Of a DNA stretch of 64,000 bases, positions 55,301-63,565 are shown piece by piece (the first letter of the stretch is position 1; every line of letters starts with the position of its first letter). Position numbers and translations under genes: made by a program. Under the pieces are notes generated by a model. That model was not told the origin of the DNA. It searched no databases and was given only the letters and a program-made list of their open reading frames with translations. The stretch comes from Bacillus solimangrovi (GTDB taxonomy: Bacteria > Bacillota > Bacilli > Bacillales > Bacillaceae_N), in NCBI RefSeq assembly GCF_001742425.1, contig NZ_MJEH01000044.1:62001-126000 (forward strand). Direction: 5' to 3'.

Positions 55301-55315
55301 ATAAGAAATATTTAT
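55301..55315. promoter_or_regulatory. CcpC-type dyad upstream of citZ
   Basis: ATAAGAAATATTTAT is ATAA-N7-TTAT, the binding dyad of CcpC (a citrate-sensing LysR-type repressor of TCA genes). Its centre lies about 66 bp before the predicted citZ start, which is the position known at CcpC targets in B. subtilis. Confidence 0.7.
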
Positions 55316-55338
55316 GAATATTAATTGAACACTTTTCA

Positions 55339-55367
55339 TTCACAAAAGTCTGATAATTGTTTATAAT
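55339..55367 (+). promoter_or_regulatory. citZ promoter
   Basis: TTCACA (55339-55344) and TATAAT (55362-55367) are spaced by 17 bases; one mismatch in all. The start would be near 55374. A second ATAA half-site (55353-55356) lies inside the promoter. Confidence 0.75.
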
Positions 55368-55418
55368 GAATTTAGGTTTTCACCAACCAATTGTTACATA
55401 AGCTTTACATTATAAAAA

Positions 55419-55433
55419 ATGAAAGCATTTTCT
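55419..55433 (+). promoter_or_regulatory. CcpA cre-like box in the citZ leader
   Basis: ATGAAAGCATTTTCT matches the cre consensus with one mismatch, at the central CG. At about +46 to +60 it would act as a roadblock for catabolite repression. Confidence 0.55.
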
Positions 55434-55487
55434 TTTTTTCTAAATGAACGGTTAGGTAGGGGAATTTTTGAAAAGGAGTGGGGTTAT

Positions 55488-56603
55488 ATGACAACAACAC
55501 GTGGTCTTGAAGGGATTGTGGCAACACAATCATCTGTTAGTTCAATCATCGATGACCAATTAACTTATGCAGGATTTGATATCGATGATTTAGCGGAGAA
55601 TGCAAGCTTTGAGGAAGTTATTTATTTACTTTGGCACGGCAAGCTTCCGAACAAAGAAGAACTTGACGAACTAAAAGGTCAATTAGCAGAGGAAGCTCAA
55701 ATTCCTCAAGAAATTGTTAATCATTTTAAATCCTATGACTTAAATACTGTACATCCAATGGCTGCTCTTCGTACTGCTATTTCAATGCTCGGATTGTTTG
55801 ATTCTGAAGCAGACGTAATGGATGAAGATGCAAACTATCGTAAGGCGATTCGTCTTCAAGCAAAGCTTCCATCAGTAGTGGCAGCATTTTCTCGCATCAG
55901 AAAGGGACAAGAACCTGTAGCACCACGCAAAGATCTAACAATCGCTGCAAACTTCTTGTACATGCTTAATGGTGAAGAGCCGGAGAGTATTGCTGAAGAG
56001 GCAATTAACAAAGCGCTTGTCTTACATGCGGACCATGAACTTAATGCGTCTACATTTACTGCGCGTGTATGTGTGGCAACATTATCAGATGTATATTCTG
56101 GAGTAACAGCTGCAATCGGTGCATTAAAAGGTCCATTACATGGTGGAGCAAATGAACGAGTAATGAAGATGTTATCAGAGATTAACGAAGTTGAAAATGT
56201 AGAAGGCTACGTACAACGTGCTTTCGAAAATAAAGAAAAAATCATGGGCTTCGGGCATCGTGTGTATCGTCAAGGCGACCCACGTGCGAAGCATTTAAGA
56301 GCAATGTCAAAAGAACTGACAAATATTACAGGTGAAACTAAGTGGTACGAAATGTCTACCAAGATGGAAGGTATTGTAACTGCTGAAAAGGGACTACCAC
56401 CAAATGTAGATTTTTATTCTGCATCAGTTTATCATAGCTTAGGCATCGATCATGATTTGTTCACACCGATATTTGCAGTAAGTCGTGTATCAGGTTGGTT
56501 AGCTCATATACTTGAGCAATATTCAAATAACCGCCTTATCCGTCCTCGCGCAGAATATATTGGGCCACAAAAGCAAGAGTATGTACGATTAGAAAATAGA
56601 TAA
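55488..56603 (+). CDS. citZ: Citrate synthase II
   Basis: This 371-residue enzyme condenses oxaloacetate and acetyl-CoA to citrate. Catalytic segments are LHADHELNASTFTARV (His), GPLHGGANERVM (His), FGHRVYRQGDPRAKHL and the aspartate region near PNVDFYSASVYHSLGI. ATG at 55488 follows AAAGGAGTGG and gives MTTTRGLEGIVA; the in-frame ATG at 55419 is inside the cre-like box. It heads citZ-icd-mdh. CcpC and CcpA sites upstream point to repression by glucose plus amino donors. Confidence 0.97.
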   Translation: MTTTRGLEGIVATQSSVSSIIDDQLTYAGFDIDDLAENASFEEVIYLLWHGKLPNKEELDELKGQLAEEAQIPQEIVNHFKSYDLNTVHPMAALRTAISMLGLFDSEADVMDEDANYRKAIRLQAKLPSVVAAFSRIRKGQEPVAPRKDLTIAANFLYMLNGEEPESIAEEAINKALVLHADHELNASTFTARVCVATLSDVYSGVTAAIGALKGPLHGGANERVMKMLSEINEVENVEGYVQRAFENKEKIMGFGHRVYRQGDPRAKHLRAMSKELTNITGETKWYEMSTKMEGIVTAEKGLPPNVDFYSASVYHSLGIDHDLFTPIFAVSRVSGWLAHILEQYSNNRLIRPRAEYIGPQKQEYVRLENR

Positions 56604-56619
56604 TAACTAGATAAAAACA

Positions 56620-56655
56620 ACAAGGAGGATTGATTTTCTCCTTGTCGGTTTATTT
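56620..56655 (+). terminator. Weak terminator between citZ and icd
   Basis: ACAAGGAG (56620-56627) pairs with CTCCTTGT (56638-56645); the T tail is broken. Partial read-through into icd would fit the operon known in B. subtilis. Confidence 0.55.
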
Positions 56656-56713
56656 AATAACCTAAATAATAAATAGAGAGATAAACAACGAGACCATTTA
56701 GGAGGTAATTAGA

Positions 56714-57985
56714 TTGACACAAGGTGAACGTATTTCAGTAGTAAATGGAGAGTTAAAAGTACCAAATCATGCTATCATTCCTTATATCGAAGGTGACGGT
56801 ATTGGTCCTGATATTTGGGCTGCCGCTTCACGTGTATTAGAAGCAGCAGTAGAAAAAGCTTACAATGGAGAAAAGAAGCTAGTATGGAAAGAGGTTCTTG
56901 CTGGTGAGAAAGCACATACTCAAACAGGCGAGTGGCTTCCAGCAGAAACTTTAGATGTTATTAGAGAGTACATCATTGCAATTAAAGGTCCTCTTACGAC
57001 TCCAATTGGTGGAGGCATTCGGTCATTGAATGTTGCGTTACGTCAAGAGTTAGATTTATTTGCATGTGTACGTCCTGTACGTCATTTTGATAAAGTTCCT
57101 TCACCAGTAAAGCGACCTGAAGATGTAGATATGGTTATTTTCCGTGAGAATACAGAGGATATCTACGCTGGTATTGAGTACCAAAAAGGTTCTGATGAGG
57201 TTCAGAAAATCGTTAATTTCCTTCGTGATGAAATGAATGTACAAAAAATTCGTTTCCCAGAAACATCTGGAATTGGAATTAAACCAGTTTCTGAAGAAGG
57301 TACAAAACGTCTTGTACGTGCTTCGATTCAATATGCACTTGATAATAACCGTAAGAGTGTGACATTAGTACACAAAGGTAACATCATGAAGTTTACTGAG
57401 GGTGCATTTAAAAATTGGGGTTATGAAGTAGCTGAACAAGAATTCGGAGATAAAGTATTCACGTGGGCTGAATATGACCGTATTGTTGAAGCAGAAGGTA
57501 AAGAAGCTGCAAATAAAGCACAAGATGCTGCTGTTGAAGCTGGCAAAATTATTGTGAAAGATTCAATTGCAGATATCTTCTTGCAACAAATTCTAACTCG
57601 TCCAAAAGAGTTCGATGTTGTAGCAACGATGAACCTAAATGGTGACTATATTTCTGACGCACTTGCTGCACAAGTAGGTGGTATCGGAATTGCACCAGGT
57701 GCAAACATTAACTACGAGACTGGTCATGCAATCTTTGAAGCTACTCATGGTACAGCACCTAAATATGCTGGCTTAGATAAGGTTAATCCTTCATCTGTTA
57801 TTCTTTCAGGAGTATTAATGTTAGAACACCTTGGCTGGTTTGAAGCTGCTAAATTAGTAACTGATTCAATGGAAAAAACAATTGGTAGTAAAGTTGTAAC
57901 ATATGATTTCGCGCGTCTTATGGAAGGTGCTACTGAAGTTAAATGCTCTGAATTTGGGAATGAATTAATTAAGAACATGGAATAA
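56714..57985 (+). CDS. icd: Isocitrate dehydrogenase (NADP)
   Basis: This 423-residue enzyme oxidises isocitrate to 2-oxoglutarate. Seen are [14 protein letters not shown] at the N-terminus, the substrate-serine loop [20 protein letters not shown] (about residues 95-114), [14 protein letters not shown], and the metal/cofactor motif [27 protein letters not shown] followed by [15 protein letters not shown] start, ten bases after AGGAGGT. Confidence 0.97.
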   Translation: MTQGERISVVNGELKVPNHAIIPYIEGDGIGPDIWAAASRVLEAAVEKAYNGEKKLVWKEVLAGEKAHTQTGEWLPAETLDVIREYIIAIKGPLTTPIGGGIRSLNVALRQELDLFACVRPVRHFDKVPSPVKRPEDVDMVIFRENTEDIYAGIEYQKGSDEVQKIVNFLRDEMNVQKIRFPETSGIGIKPVSEEGTKRLVRASIQYALDNNRKSVTLVHKGNIMKFTEGAFKNWGYEVAEQEFGDKVFTWAEYDRIVEAEGKEAANKAQDAAVEAGKIIVKDSIADIFLQQILTRPKEFDVVATMNLNGDYISDALAAQVGGIGIAPGANINYETGHAIFEATHGTAPKYAGLDKVNPSSVILSGVLMLEHLGWFEAAKLVTDSMEKTIGSKVVTYDFARLMEGATEVKCSEFGNELIKNME

Positions 57986-58012
57986 TTCTATGTGAATAGA
58001 TTCGTCTATATT

Positions 58013-58044
58013 GTAGAGCTGTCATCTAACATGTACAGCTCTAC
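58013..58044 (+). terminator. Hairpin between icd and mdh
   Basis: GTAGAGCTGT (58013-58022) pairs perfectly with ACAGCTCTAC (58035-58044). The T tail is poor, so attenuation or RNA processing is as likely as termination. Confidence 0.6.
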
Positions 58045-58094
58045 TTATGTTAATATAGGGTAATCGAACAATTAATTTAGGGGGATTATCAGAT

Positions 58095-59033
58095 ATGAAA
58101 ATGAAACGTAATAAAATTTCGGTAATTGGAGCAGGTTTCACTGGGGCAACTACTGCATTAATGGCTGCACAAAAGGAATTAGGAGACGTTGTCATTGTAG
58201 ATATTCCTGATATGGAAAACCCAACAAAAGGAAAAGCTTTGGATATGTTAGAAGCAAGCCCTGTACAAGGGTTTGACGCAAATATTATTGGAACATCAGA
58301 TTACAAAGATACTGCTGATTCGGATTTAGTTATAATTACAGCTGGTATTGCTCGCAAACCAGGTATGAGTCGAGACGACCTAGTTGCGACTAATGCAAAA
58401 ATTATGAAACTGGTAACGAAAGAGATCGTTAAACACTCTCCAGATAGTACAATTATTGTATTAACAAATCCAGTTGATGCGATGACTTATACAGTATATA
58501 AAGAATCTGGTTTTCCTAAAAATCGAGTGATTGGTCAATCTGGTGTACTTGATACCGGTCGTTTCCGTACATTCGTAGCACAGGAATTAAACCTTTCAGT
58601 GAAAGATGTAACTGGTTTTGTTTTAGGTGGACATGGTGATGATATGGTTCCGCTTGTTCGTTATTCATATGCAGGTGGTATTCCGTTAGAAAAATTAATT
58701 TCTAAAGAGCGTATGGATGAAATTGTTGAGCGTACTCGAAAAGGTGGAGGAGAAATTGTAAGTCTGCTTGGAAATGGTAGTGCTTATTATGCACCTGCAG
58801 CATCTCTTGTACAAATGGCTGAGGCAATTCTAAAGGATCAACGACGTGTTCTTCCAGCAATTGCATACCTTGAAGGTGAGTATGGATATGAGGGTATTTA
58901 CTTAGGTGTTCCAACAATCCTTGGTGGCGATGGTATTGAGGAAATCATTGAGCTTGATTTGTTAGAAGATGAACAAGCAGCGCTTGCAAAATCTGTTGAA
59001 TCAGTTAAAAATGTTATGAAAGTATTAGAATAG
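58095..59033 (+). CDS. mdh: Malate dehydrogenase
   Basis: This 312-residue LDH-like malate dehydrogenase oxidises malate to oxaloacetate. The NAD motif is [17 protein letters not shown]. Substrate/catalytic regions are [21 protein letters not shown] (Arg for malate), [35 protein letters not shown], and [14 protein letters not shown] with the catalytic histidine. AGGGGGAT precedes the ATG; an ATG two codons on is also possible. Confidence 0.97.
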   Translation: MKMKRNKISVIGAGFTGATTALMAAQKELGDVVIVDIPDMENPTKGKALDMLEASPVQGFDANIIGTSDYKDTADSDLVIITAGIARKPGMSRDDLVATNAKIMKLVTKEIVKHSPDSTIIVLTNPVDAMTYTVYKESGFPKNRVIGQSGVLDTGRFRTFVAQELNLSVKDVTGFVLGGHGDDMVPLVRYSYAGGIPLEKLISKERMDEIVERTRKGGGEIVSLLGNGSAYYAPAASLVQMAEAILKDQRRVLPAIAYLEGEYGYEGIYLGVPTILGGDGIEEIIELDLLEDEQAALAKSVESVKNVMKVLE

Positions 59034-59048
59034 TAAGACTTTTTTGTG

Positions 59049-59075
59049 AGCAGGGTAGATTTTTTGCCCTGCTTT
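59049..59075 (+). terminator. Terminator after mdh
   Basis: AGCAGGG pairs with CCCTGCT, with T residues in the loop and after the stem. Confidence 0.7.
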
Positions 59076-59089
59076 CGTTAAACTAGTAC

Positions 59090-59103
59090 TGTAAGCGGTT
59101 TCA
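59090..59103 (+). promoter_or_regulatory. CcpA cre box upstream of the MaoC-like gene and phoPR
   Basis: TGTAAGCGGTTTCA matches the core cre consensus TGNAANCGNWNNCW at every fixed position. It lies just ahead of the ribosome site of the gene at 59126. In B. subtilis CcpA represses phoPR through a cre in the promoter region, and the same control may act here through this transcription unit. Confidence 0.7.
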
Positions 59104-59125
59104 TTCGATAGGGAGGTTATGGCAT

Positions 59126-59602
59126 ATGCTAATGAACAAGATGAGAAAACAAGGTCGTAAGATCGACGAGATATCGGTTGGAGAACGACTTGTTTTAACT
59201 GAAAAGGTTGAAGATAAGGACTTGCTCCTATATTTAGGTCTTACAAATGATGCAAATCCATTATATATTCAGCATGATTATGCTTCACGTACACCAATGA
59301 AACAACCGTTAATCCCTCCTGTCATGTTAATTGGTATTATAACTTCAGCTGTCTCAAAGTATTTACCAGGGCCAGGTAGTATGATTCGTTCACAACAAGT
59401 ATCATTTCCAAATCCTGCGTATCATTATGCAAAGTTAGAATTCGAGTTTGAAGTTCTCAAAGTGATAGAAGAAGATCATCTTATTGTCATTGGATTAAAT
59501 GGTAAAGATGATCAAGATAATGTTGTTATCGAAGGGACGATGGATGTTTGTCCTCCACACTCTTTTGAACCTATGGCAGGTAGAATGTTAGATAATTTCT
59601 AA
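59126..59602 (+). CDS. MaoC-fold protein lacking the catalytic histidine
   Basis: This 158-residue hot-dog protein resembles the MaoC/PaaZ C-terminal family: VGERLVLTEKVEDKDLLLYLGLTNDANPLYIQHDYA and IPPVMLIGIITSAVSKYLPGPGSMIRSQQVSFPNPAYH. In the D-x-N-P-x-H hydratase motif, Asp42 and Asn44 remain but the histidine is Tyr47. It may therefore bind acyl-CoA without hydrating it, or use another mechanism. GGGAGGT precedes the ATG. It sits between mdh and phoP, with a terminator before phoP. Confidence 0.78.
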   Translation: MLMNKMRKQGRKIDEISVGERLVLTEKVEDKDLLLYLGLTNDANPLYIQHDYASRTPMKQPLIPPVMLIGIITSAVSKYLPGPGSMIRSQQVSFPNPAYHYAKLEFEFEVLKVIEEDHLIVIGLNGKDDQDNVVIEGTMDVCPPHSFEPMAGRMLDNF

Positions 59603-59638
59603 ATATTGTATATTGATAGTTAGATAATTTTTGAATGT

Positions 59639-59665
59639 GCGCTTTCTCATAGAGGAAGCGCTTTT
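59639..59665 (+). terminator. Terminator after the MaoC-fold gene
   Basis: GCGCTTTCTC (59639-59648) pairs with GAGGAAGCGC (59652-59661), with one G-U pair, followed by TTTTA. Confidence 0.8.
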
Positions 59666-59771
59666 AGATCTTATAAGATAATTTTGAGATGTGAATAATT
59701 TCATAGTATGATGATATTAGAGAAAAATAAAATGGATGTAGGGGCTATTATATATAGCAGGGGGAATTACT

Positions 59772-60488
59772 TTGAGTAAAAAGATTCTAGTTGTTGATGA
59801 TGAACAATCAATCTTAACTTTGTTGCAGTATAATTTGGAGCAAGCTGGATATGAAGTTATAACTGCAATGGACGGTGAGGAAGCGTTAGTGCAAGCTAAA
59901 GTAAGCTCACCTGATCTTATTGTATTGGACTTAATGCTTCCAAAACTAGATGGGCTTGAAGTTTGCAAAGAGCTTCGTCAACAGAAAATTATGTTTCCAA
60001 TCTTAATGTTGACTGCTAAAGATGATGAATTTGATAAGGTGTTAGGTCTTGAACTAGGTGCTGATGATTATTTAACAAAACCATTTAGCCCACGTGAAGT
60101 AGTTGCTAGAATTAAGGCTATATTACGTCGTACGTCATTACTTACTAGTACTGAAGAAAAAAATGATGAGGAACATAGTAAGATTGAATTAGGACAACTT
60201 ATTATATCACCTGAACAGTATGAAGCATATTTTATGGGGAAACAACTAGAGTTAACACCTAAAGAGTTTGAATTACTCGCATATCTTGTGAAAAACAAGG
60301 GGCGTGTTTTAACACGTGATCAATTATTAAGTGCTGTTTGGAATTATGACTTTGCAGGTGATACTAGAATTGTAGATGTGCATATTAGTCATCTACGTGA
60401 AAAAATAGAAACGAACACTAAGAAACCAATTTATATTAAAACGATTCGAGGTTTAGGGTACAAAATGGAGGCTCCGAAAGTTGAATGA
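59772..60488 (+). CDS. phoP: Phosphate response regulator PhoP
   Basis: This 238-residue OmpR-family regulator has a receiver domain with VVDDEQS and phospho-acceptor Asp53 in IVLDLMLPKLDGLEV, the switch lysine in LTKPFSPRE, and a C-terminal winged helix (LTPKEFELLAYLVKNKGRVLTRDQLL to VDVHISHLREKIE). It activates phosphate-starvation genes. TTG start after GCAGGGGGAA. It overlaps phoR by four bases (ATGA). Confidence 0.93.
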   Translation: MSKKILVVDDEQSILTLLQYNLEQAGYEVITAMDGEEALVQAKVSSPDLIVLDLMLPKLDGLEVCKELRQQKIMFPILMLTAKDDEFDKVLGLELGADDYLTKPFSPREVVARIKAILRRTSLLTSTEEKNDEEHSKIELGQLIISPEQYEAYFMGKQLELTPKEFELLAYLVKNKGRVLTRDQLLSAVWNYDFAGDTRIVDVHISHLREKIETNTKKPIYIKTIRGLGYKMEAPKVE

Positions 60489-62248
60489 TTAAATTCCGTT
60501 CAAAAGTCACCTTTGCACTTGCTACACTAATTTTGGCTGTATTAGTTTGTCTAGGTATTTTAATAGGACAATTATTTAAGGGCTTCTATATTACAACGTT
60601 TGAAGAACGCATTGAAAAAGAATCTGGGCTCATCATTAAAATGATCGACAGTAGCGTTACATCTGATAGTTCGATTGCGGATCTAATGAGTGATGTGTCA
60701 GATCAACTAGATATTGAAATAACGGTATTACGCAGTGATGGAGAAATTATTGCTAACACTAATGTTGAAGAGATAACAGAAAATCGTCTAGAAAATATTT
60801 CTAAGCTTCAACGATATATTTCTGCCAAAAATACTGATTTTGAACCTTTTTATGTGATGAATGATGAGGAAGAGTTGTTTTATTCAATCGTACCTATTAA
60901 TCAAGGCGTAATAGACGGTTATTTAATTCTTTCGGTATCGGTCGAACTTTTAAAAGCTACAAATCAAAAGATATGGTGGCTACTCATTATTAGTTTAGGT
61001 CTTGCCTTTGTTATTATTCTTATGCTAGGTATACGGATTACGAGACAATATGCAAAGCCAATTGAAGATGCTACGAGGGTAGCAAATGAATTAGCTAAGG
61101 GAAATTATCGTGCACGGACATATGAGGATCGGGCTGATGAAATGGGAATGCTCAGTCAATCAATCAACATATTAGCACGGAATTTACAACAGATGACAAA
61201 AGCTCAAGAAATGCAAAATGACAGACTTGGTACGTTAATTGAAAATATGGGGAGTGGCTTAATATTAATTGACAGTAAAGGTTATATCATTCTTGTCAAT
61301 AAATTTTTTAAGCGCATTTTTCATGTGAAATCAAAAGATTTTTTATATAAGCTCTATCATGAGGCACTTGTTCATAATGAAGTTATCCAAGTAGTTGAAG
61401 AAGTTTTTATGACAGAAAGCCAAGTTCGAAAACAACTACACCTTCCTTTAAAGATTGAACGTCGCCATTTTGAAGTATATGGAGCACCAATCATCGGTGA
61501 AAATGAAGAATGGAAAGGGATCGTACTCGTTTTTCATGATATTACTGAATTAAAGCGTTTAGAAGAAATGAGGAAAGACTTTGTTGCAAACGTATCTCAT
61601 GAACTTAAGACACCGATGACATCTATTAGAGGTTTTTCAGAAACATTACTTGATGGTGCAGCTGAGAACGAAGAATTAAGAACTTATTTCCTTAATATAA
61701 TTTTAAAAGAGAGTGATAGGTTACAAAATATTATTAAAGATTTACTTGACCTATCAAGAATTGAACAAGAAGGGTTTCTGTTGAACCTTCAGCATGTAGA
61801 TCTTGTCGAACTATTAGCAGATATTGAAGTAATTCTTCAACATAAAGCTGAACAAAGAGGAATTAAACTGAACCTTGATCTACCAAATACAACATATATC
61901 ATTGACGGTGATGCACATCGTTTAAAACAAATCTTCATCAATCTTATCAATAATGCATTATCTTATACGCAAGAAGGTGGAGAAGTTAATGTTACAATTG
62001 AAAAGAAAAAGAAAGTCTATACTGTGTCAGTGTCTGATACAGGAATTGGTATGAGCAAGGAACAGATTCCTCGTATTTTTGAACGCTTTTACCGTATTGA
62101 TAAAGCACGTAGTCGAAATTCAGGAGGCACAGGTCTCGGACTTGCAATTGTGAAGCATTTGGTTGAAGCACACAAAGGAAAGATAAAAGTAGAAAGTGAA
62201 CTGAATAAAGGAACTGTGTTTACAGTTATACTTAAACGTACGACTTAA
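60485..62248 (+). CDS. phoR: Phosphate sensor histidine kinase PhoR
   Basis: This 587-residue membrane kinase has two helices (about residues 8-30 and 163-187) around an extracytoplasmic sensor domain. HAMP (RITRQYAKPIEDATRVANELAKGNYRARTYEDRADEMG), PAS (about 255-350) and HisKA with His372 in NVSHELKTPMTSIRG follow. The ATPase domain comes last, with N box FINLINNALSYT and G boxes DTGIGMSKEQIPRIFERFYRID and GGTGLGLAIVKHLVEAH. The ATGA overlap with phoP shows coupling. Confidence 0.94.
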   Translation: MIKFRSKVTFALATLILAVLVCLGILIGQLFKGFYITTFEERIEKESGLIIKMIDSSVTSDSSIADLMSDVSDQLDIEITVLRSDGEIIANTNVEEITENRLENISKLQRYISAKNTDFEPFYVMNDEEELFYSIVPINQGVIDGYLILSVSVELLKATNQKIWWLLIISLGLAFVIILMLGIRITRQYAKPIEDATRVANELAKGNYRARTYEDRADEMGMLSQSINILARNLQQMTKAQEMQNDRLGTLIENMGSGLILIDSKGYIILVNKFFKRIFHVKSKDFLYKLYHEALVHNEVIQVVEEVFMTESQVRKQLHLPLKIERRHFEVYGAPIIGENEEWKGIVLVFHDITELKRLEEMRKDFVANVSHELKTPMTSIRGFSETLLDGAAENEELRTYFLNIILKESDRLQNIIKDLLDLSRIEQEGFLLNLQHVDLVELLADIEVILQHKAEQRGIKLNLDLPNTTYIIDGDAHRLKQIFINLINNALSYTQEGGEVNVTIEKKKKVYTVSVSDTGIGMSKEQIPRIFERFYRIDKARSRNSGGTGLGLAIVKHLVEAHKGKIKVESELNKGTVFTVILKRTT

Positions 62249-62299
62249 CATGGGCTTTACATTATATTTATTCCAGCTTTACAAATAGTTGTTAATATA

Positions 62300-62358
62300 T
62301 TAGATGAAAACCCCTTCATCTAATAACCACCTTGGGCAGAAACCTTTTGTTTCTGCCC
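62300..62358 (+). terminator. Tandem hairpins ending phoPR
   Basis: TTAGATGAA/TTCATCTAA (62300-62323) is followed by GGGCAGAAAC (62334-62343) with GTTTCTGCCC (62349-62358) and a short T run. The second is the better terminator. Confidence 0.82.
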
Positions 62359-62359
62359 A

Positions 62360-62593
62360 TCTTTTGATTTTTATAGATAAGTAGGTTATACAGATTATAT
62401 TGAATGCTCAAATCATTATAAATGAATTGATTTATTGGATATCTTTCTAATCTTACGTTATCACTACAGATAGAAACTCCACTTTAGGTTATTTTTTTCT
62501 CAATTTCTAATTATCCCAAAATATGAAACATATCATAAGGGTTTATCGTATAAATACTATAATACTAGAACATAAATGATGAGGAGGGGGCAT
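62360..62593. other. Intergenic region phoR-hflK
   Basis: AT-rich with no gene. A TATAAT-like element near 62560-62568 may belong to the hflK promoter, but no -35 is clear. Confidence 0.45.
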
Positions 62594-63565
62594 ATGAGTA
62601 CGAAGAAGGGTTACATAGTTTCTGGTTTAATGTTTGTCTTAATTTTACTTGGTATTGTAGGATCAACAAGCTGGTATACAGTTGATCAGTCTGAGCAAGC
62701 TGTAATATTAACATTTGGGAAAGTTGAAGAGGGCATTAGTGATCCGGGTCTTCATTTTAAGCTACCGTGGCCAATTCAATCAGTAGAAATTCTGTCGAAA
62801 GAGACTTTCAGTTTGCAGTTTGGGTATGAGCAGAGGGAAGGAGAGGTAGCGAGAGAATTCCCAGAAGAAACGAAGATGATAACAGGTGATGAATATATTG
62901 TTTTAGCTGATTTAGTCGTGCAGTGGAAAATTACTGATCCTAAGCAATATTTGTTCAGTTCTGAAAATCCTGAAGAAGTTTTATATAACGCAACAGCTGC
63001 TTCATTACGTGGAATTATCGGAAGTTCAAAAATTGATGATGCTCTAACGAGTGGAAAAGCAGAGATTGAAGCACAAGTTCGTGACTTATTAATTTCACTT
63101 GTTGAGAAATATGATATCGGTATATCTGTGTTAAATGTGAAGTTGCAGGATGTAGATCTACCGAACAAAGAAGTGCGTACAGCTTTTACAGCTGTAACTG
63201 ACGCGCGTGAAATGATGAATACAAAAATTAACGAAGCAAAGAAGTACGCTAATAAAAGAAGTAAAGAAGCAGAAGGAGAACGAGATGCACTTATTTCTAA
63301 CGCAGAAGGTGATAAGACTGCTCGAATCGAAGAATCACGTGGAGGCGTAGCAAAATTTAACGCCATTTATGCTGAATATCAAAATGAACCTGAGATTACG
63401 AGAGAACGACTTATTTTTGAAACGTTAGAACAAGTATTACCAGATGCAAAAGTATATATCATGAACGAAGATGGAAATACATTAAAGTATTTACCGTTGC
63501 AATCTCTAGAGACTAAAAGCGTAGTGAAAACTGATGAGAAGGGAAGTGAGAGTAGTGAGCGATAA
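62594..63565 (+). CDS. hflK: HflK-type SPFH membrane protease modulator
   Basis: This 323-residue protein has one N-terminal helix (about residues 7-24), then the SPFH/band-7 domain: YTVDQSEQAVILTFGKVEEGISDPGLHFKLPWPIQSVE and VQWKITDPKQYLF. A long coiled coil (REMMNTKINEAKKYANKRSKEAEGERDALISNAEG) is typical of HflK. With HflC it forms a cage that modulates the FtsH protease. ATG at 62594 follows GAGGAGGGGG; the in-frame ATG at 62576 lies before that ribosome site. It overlaps hflC by 11 bases. Absent from the classical B. subtilis neighbourhood. Confidence 0.9.
   Translation: MSTKKGYIVSGLMFVLILLGIVGSTSWYTVDQSEQAVILTFGKVEEGISDPGLHFKLPWPIQSVEILSKETFSLQFGYEQREGEVAREFPEETKMITGDEYIVLADLVVQWKITDPKQYLFSSENPEEVLYNATAASLRGIIGSSKIDDALTSGKAEIEAQVRDLLISLVEKYDIGISVLNVKLQDVDLPNKEVRTAFTAVTDAREMMNTKINEAKKYANKRSKEAEGERDALISNAEGDKTARIEESRGGVAKFNAIYAEYQNEPEITRERLIFETLEQVLPDAKVYIMNEDGNTLKYLPLQSLETKSVVKTDEKGSESSER

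Noticed and set aside
62776-63366. 196-codon minus-strand frame inside hflK
   Set aside because: Long antisense shadow of a clearly coding SPFH gene; serine-rich composition typical of reverse-frame translation.
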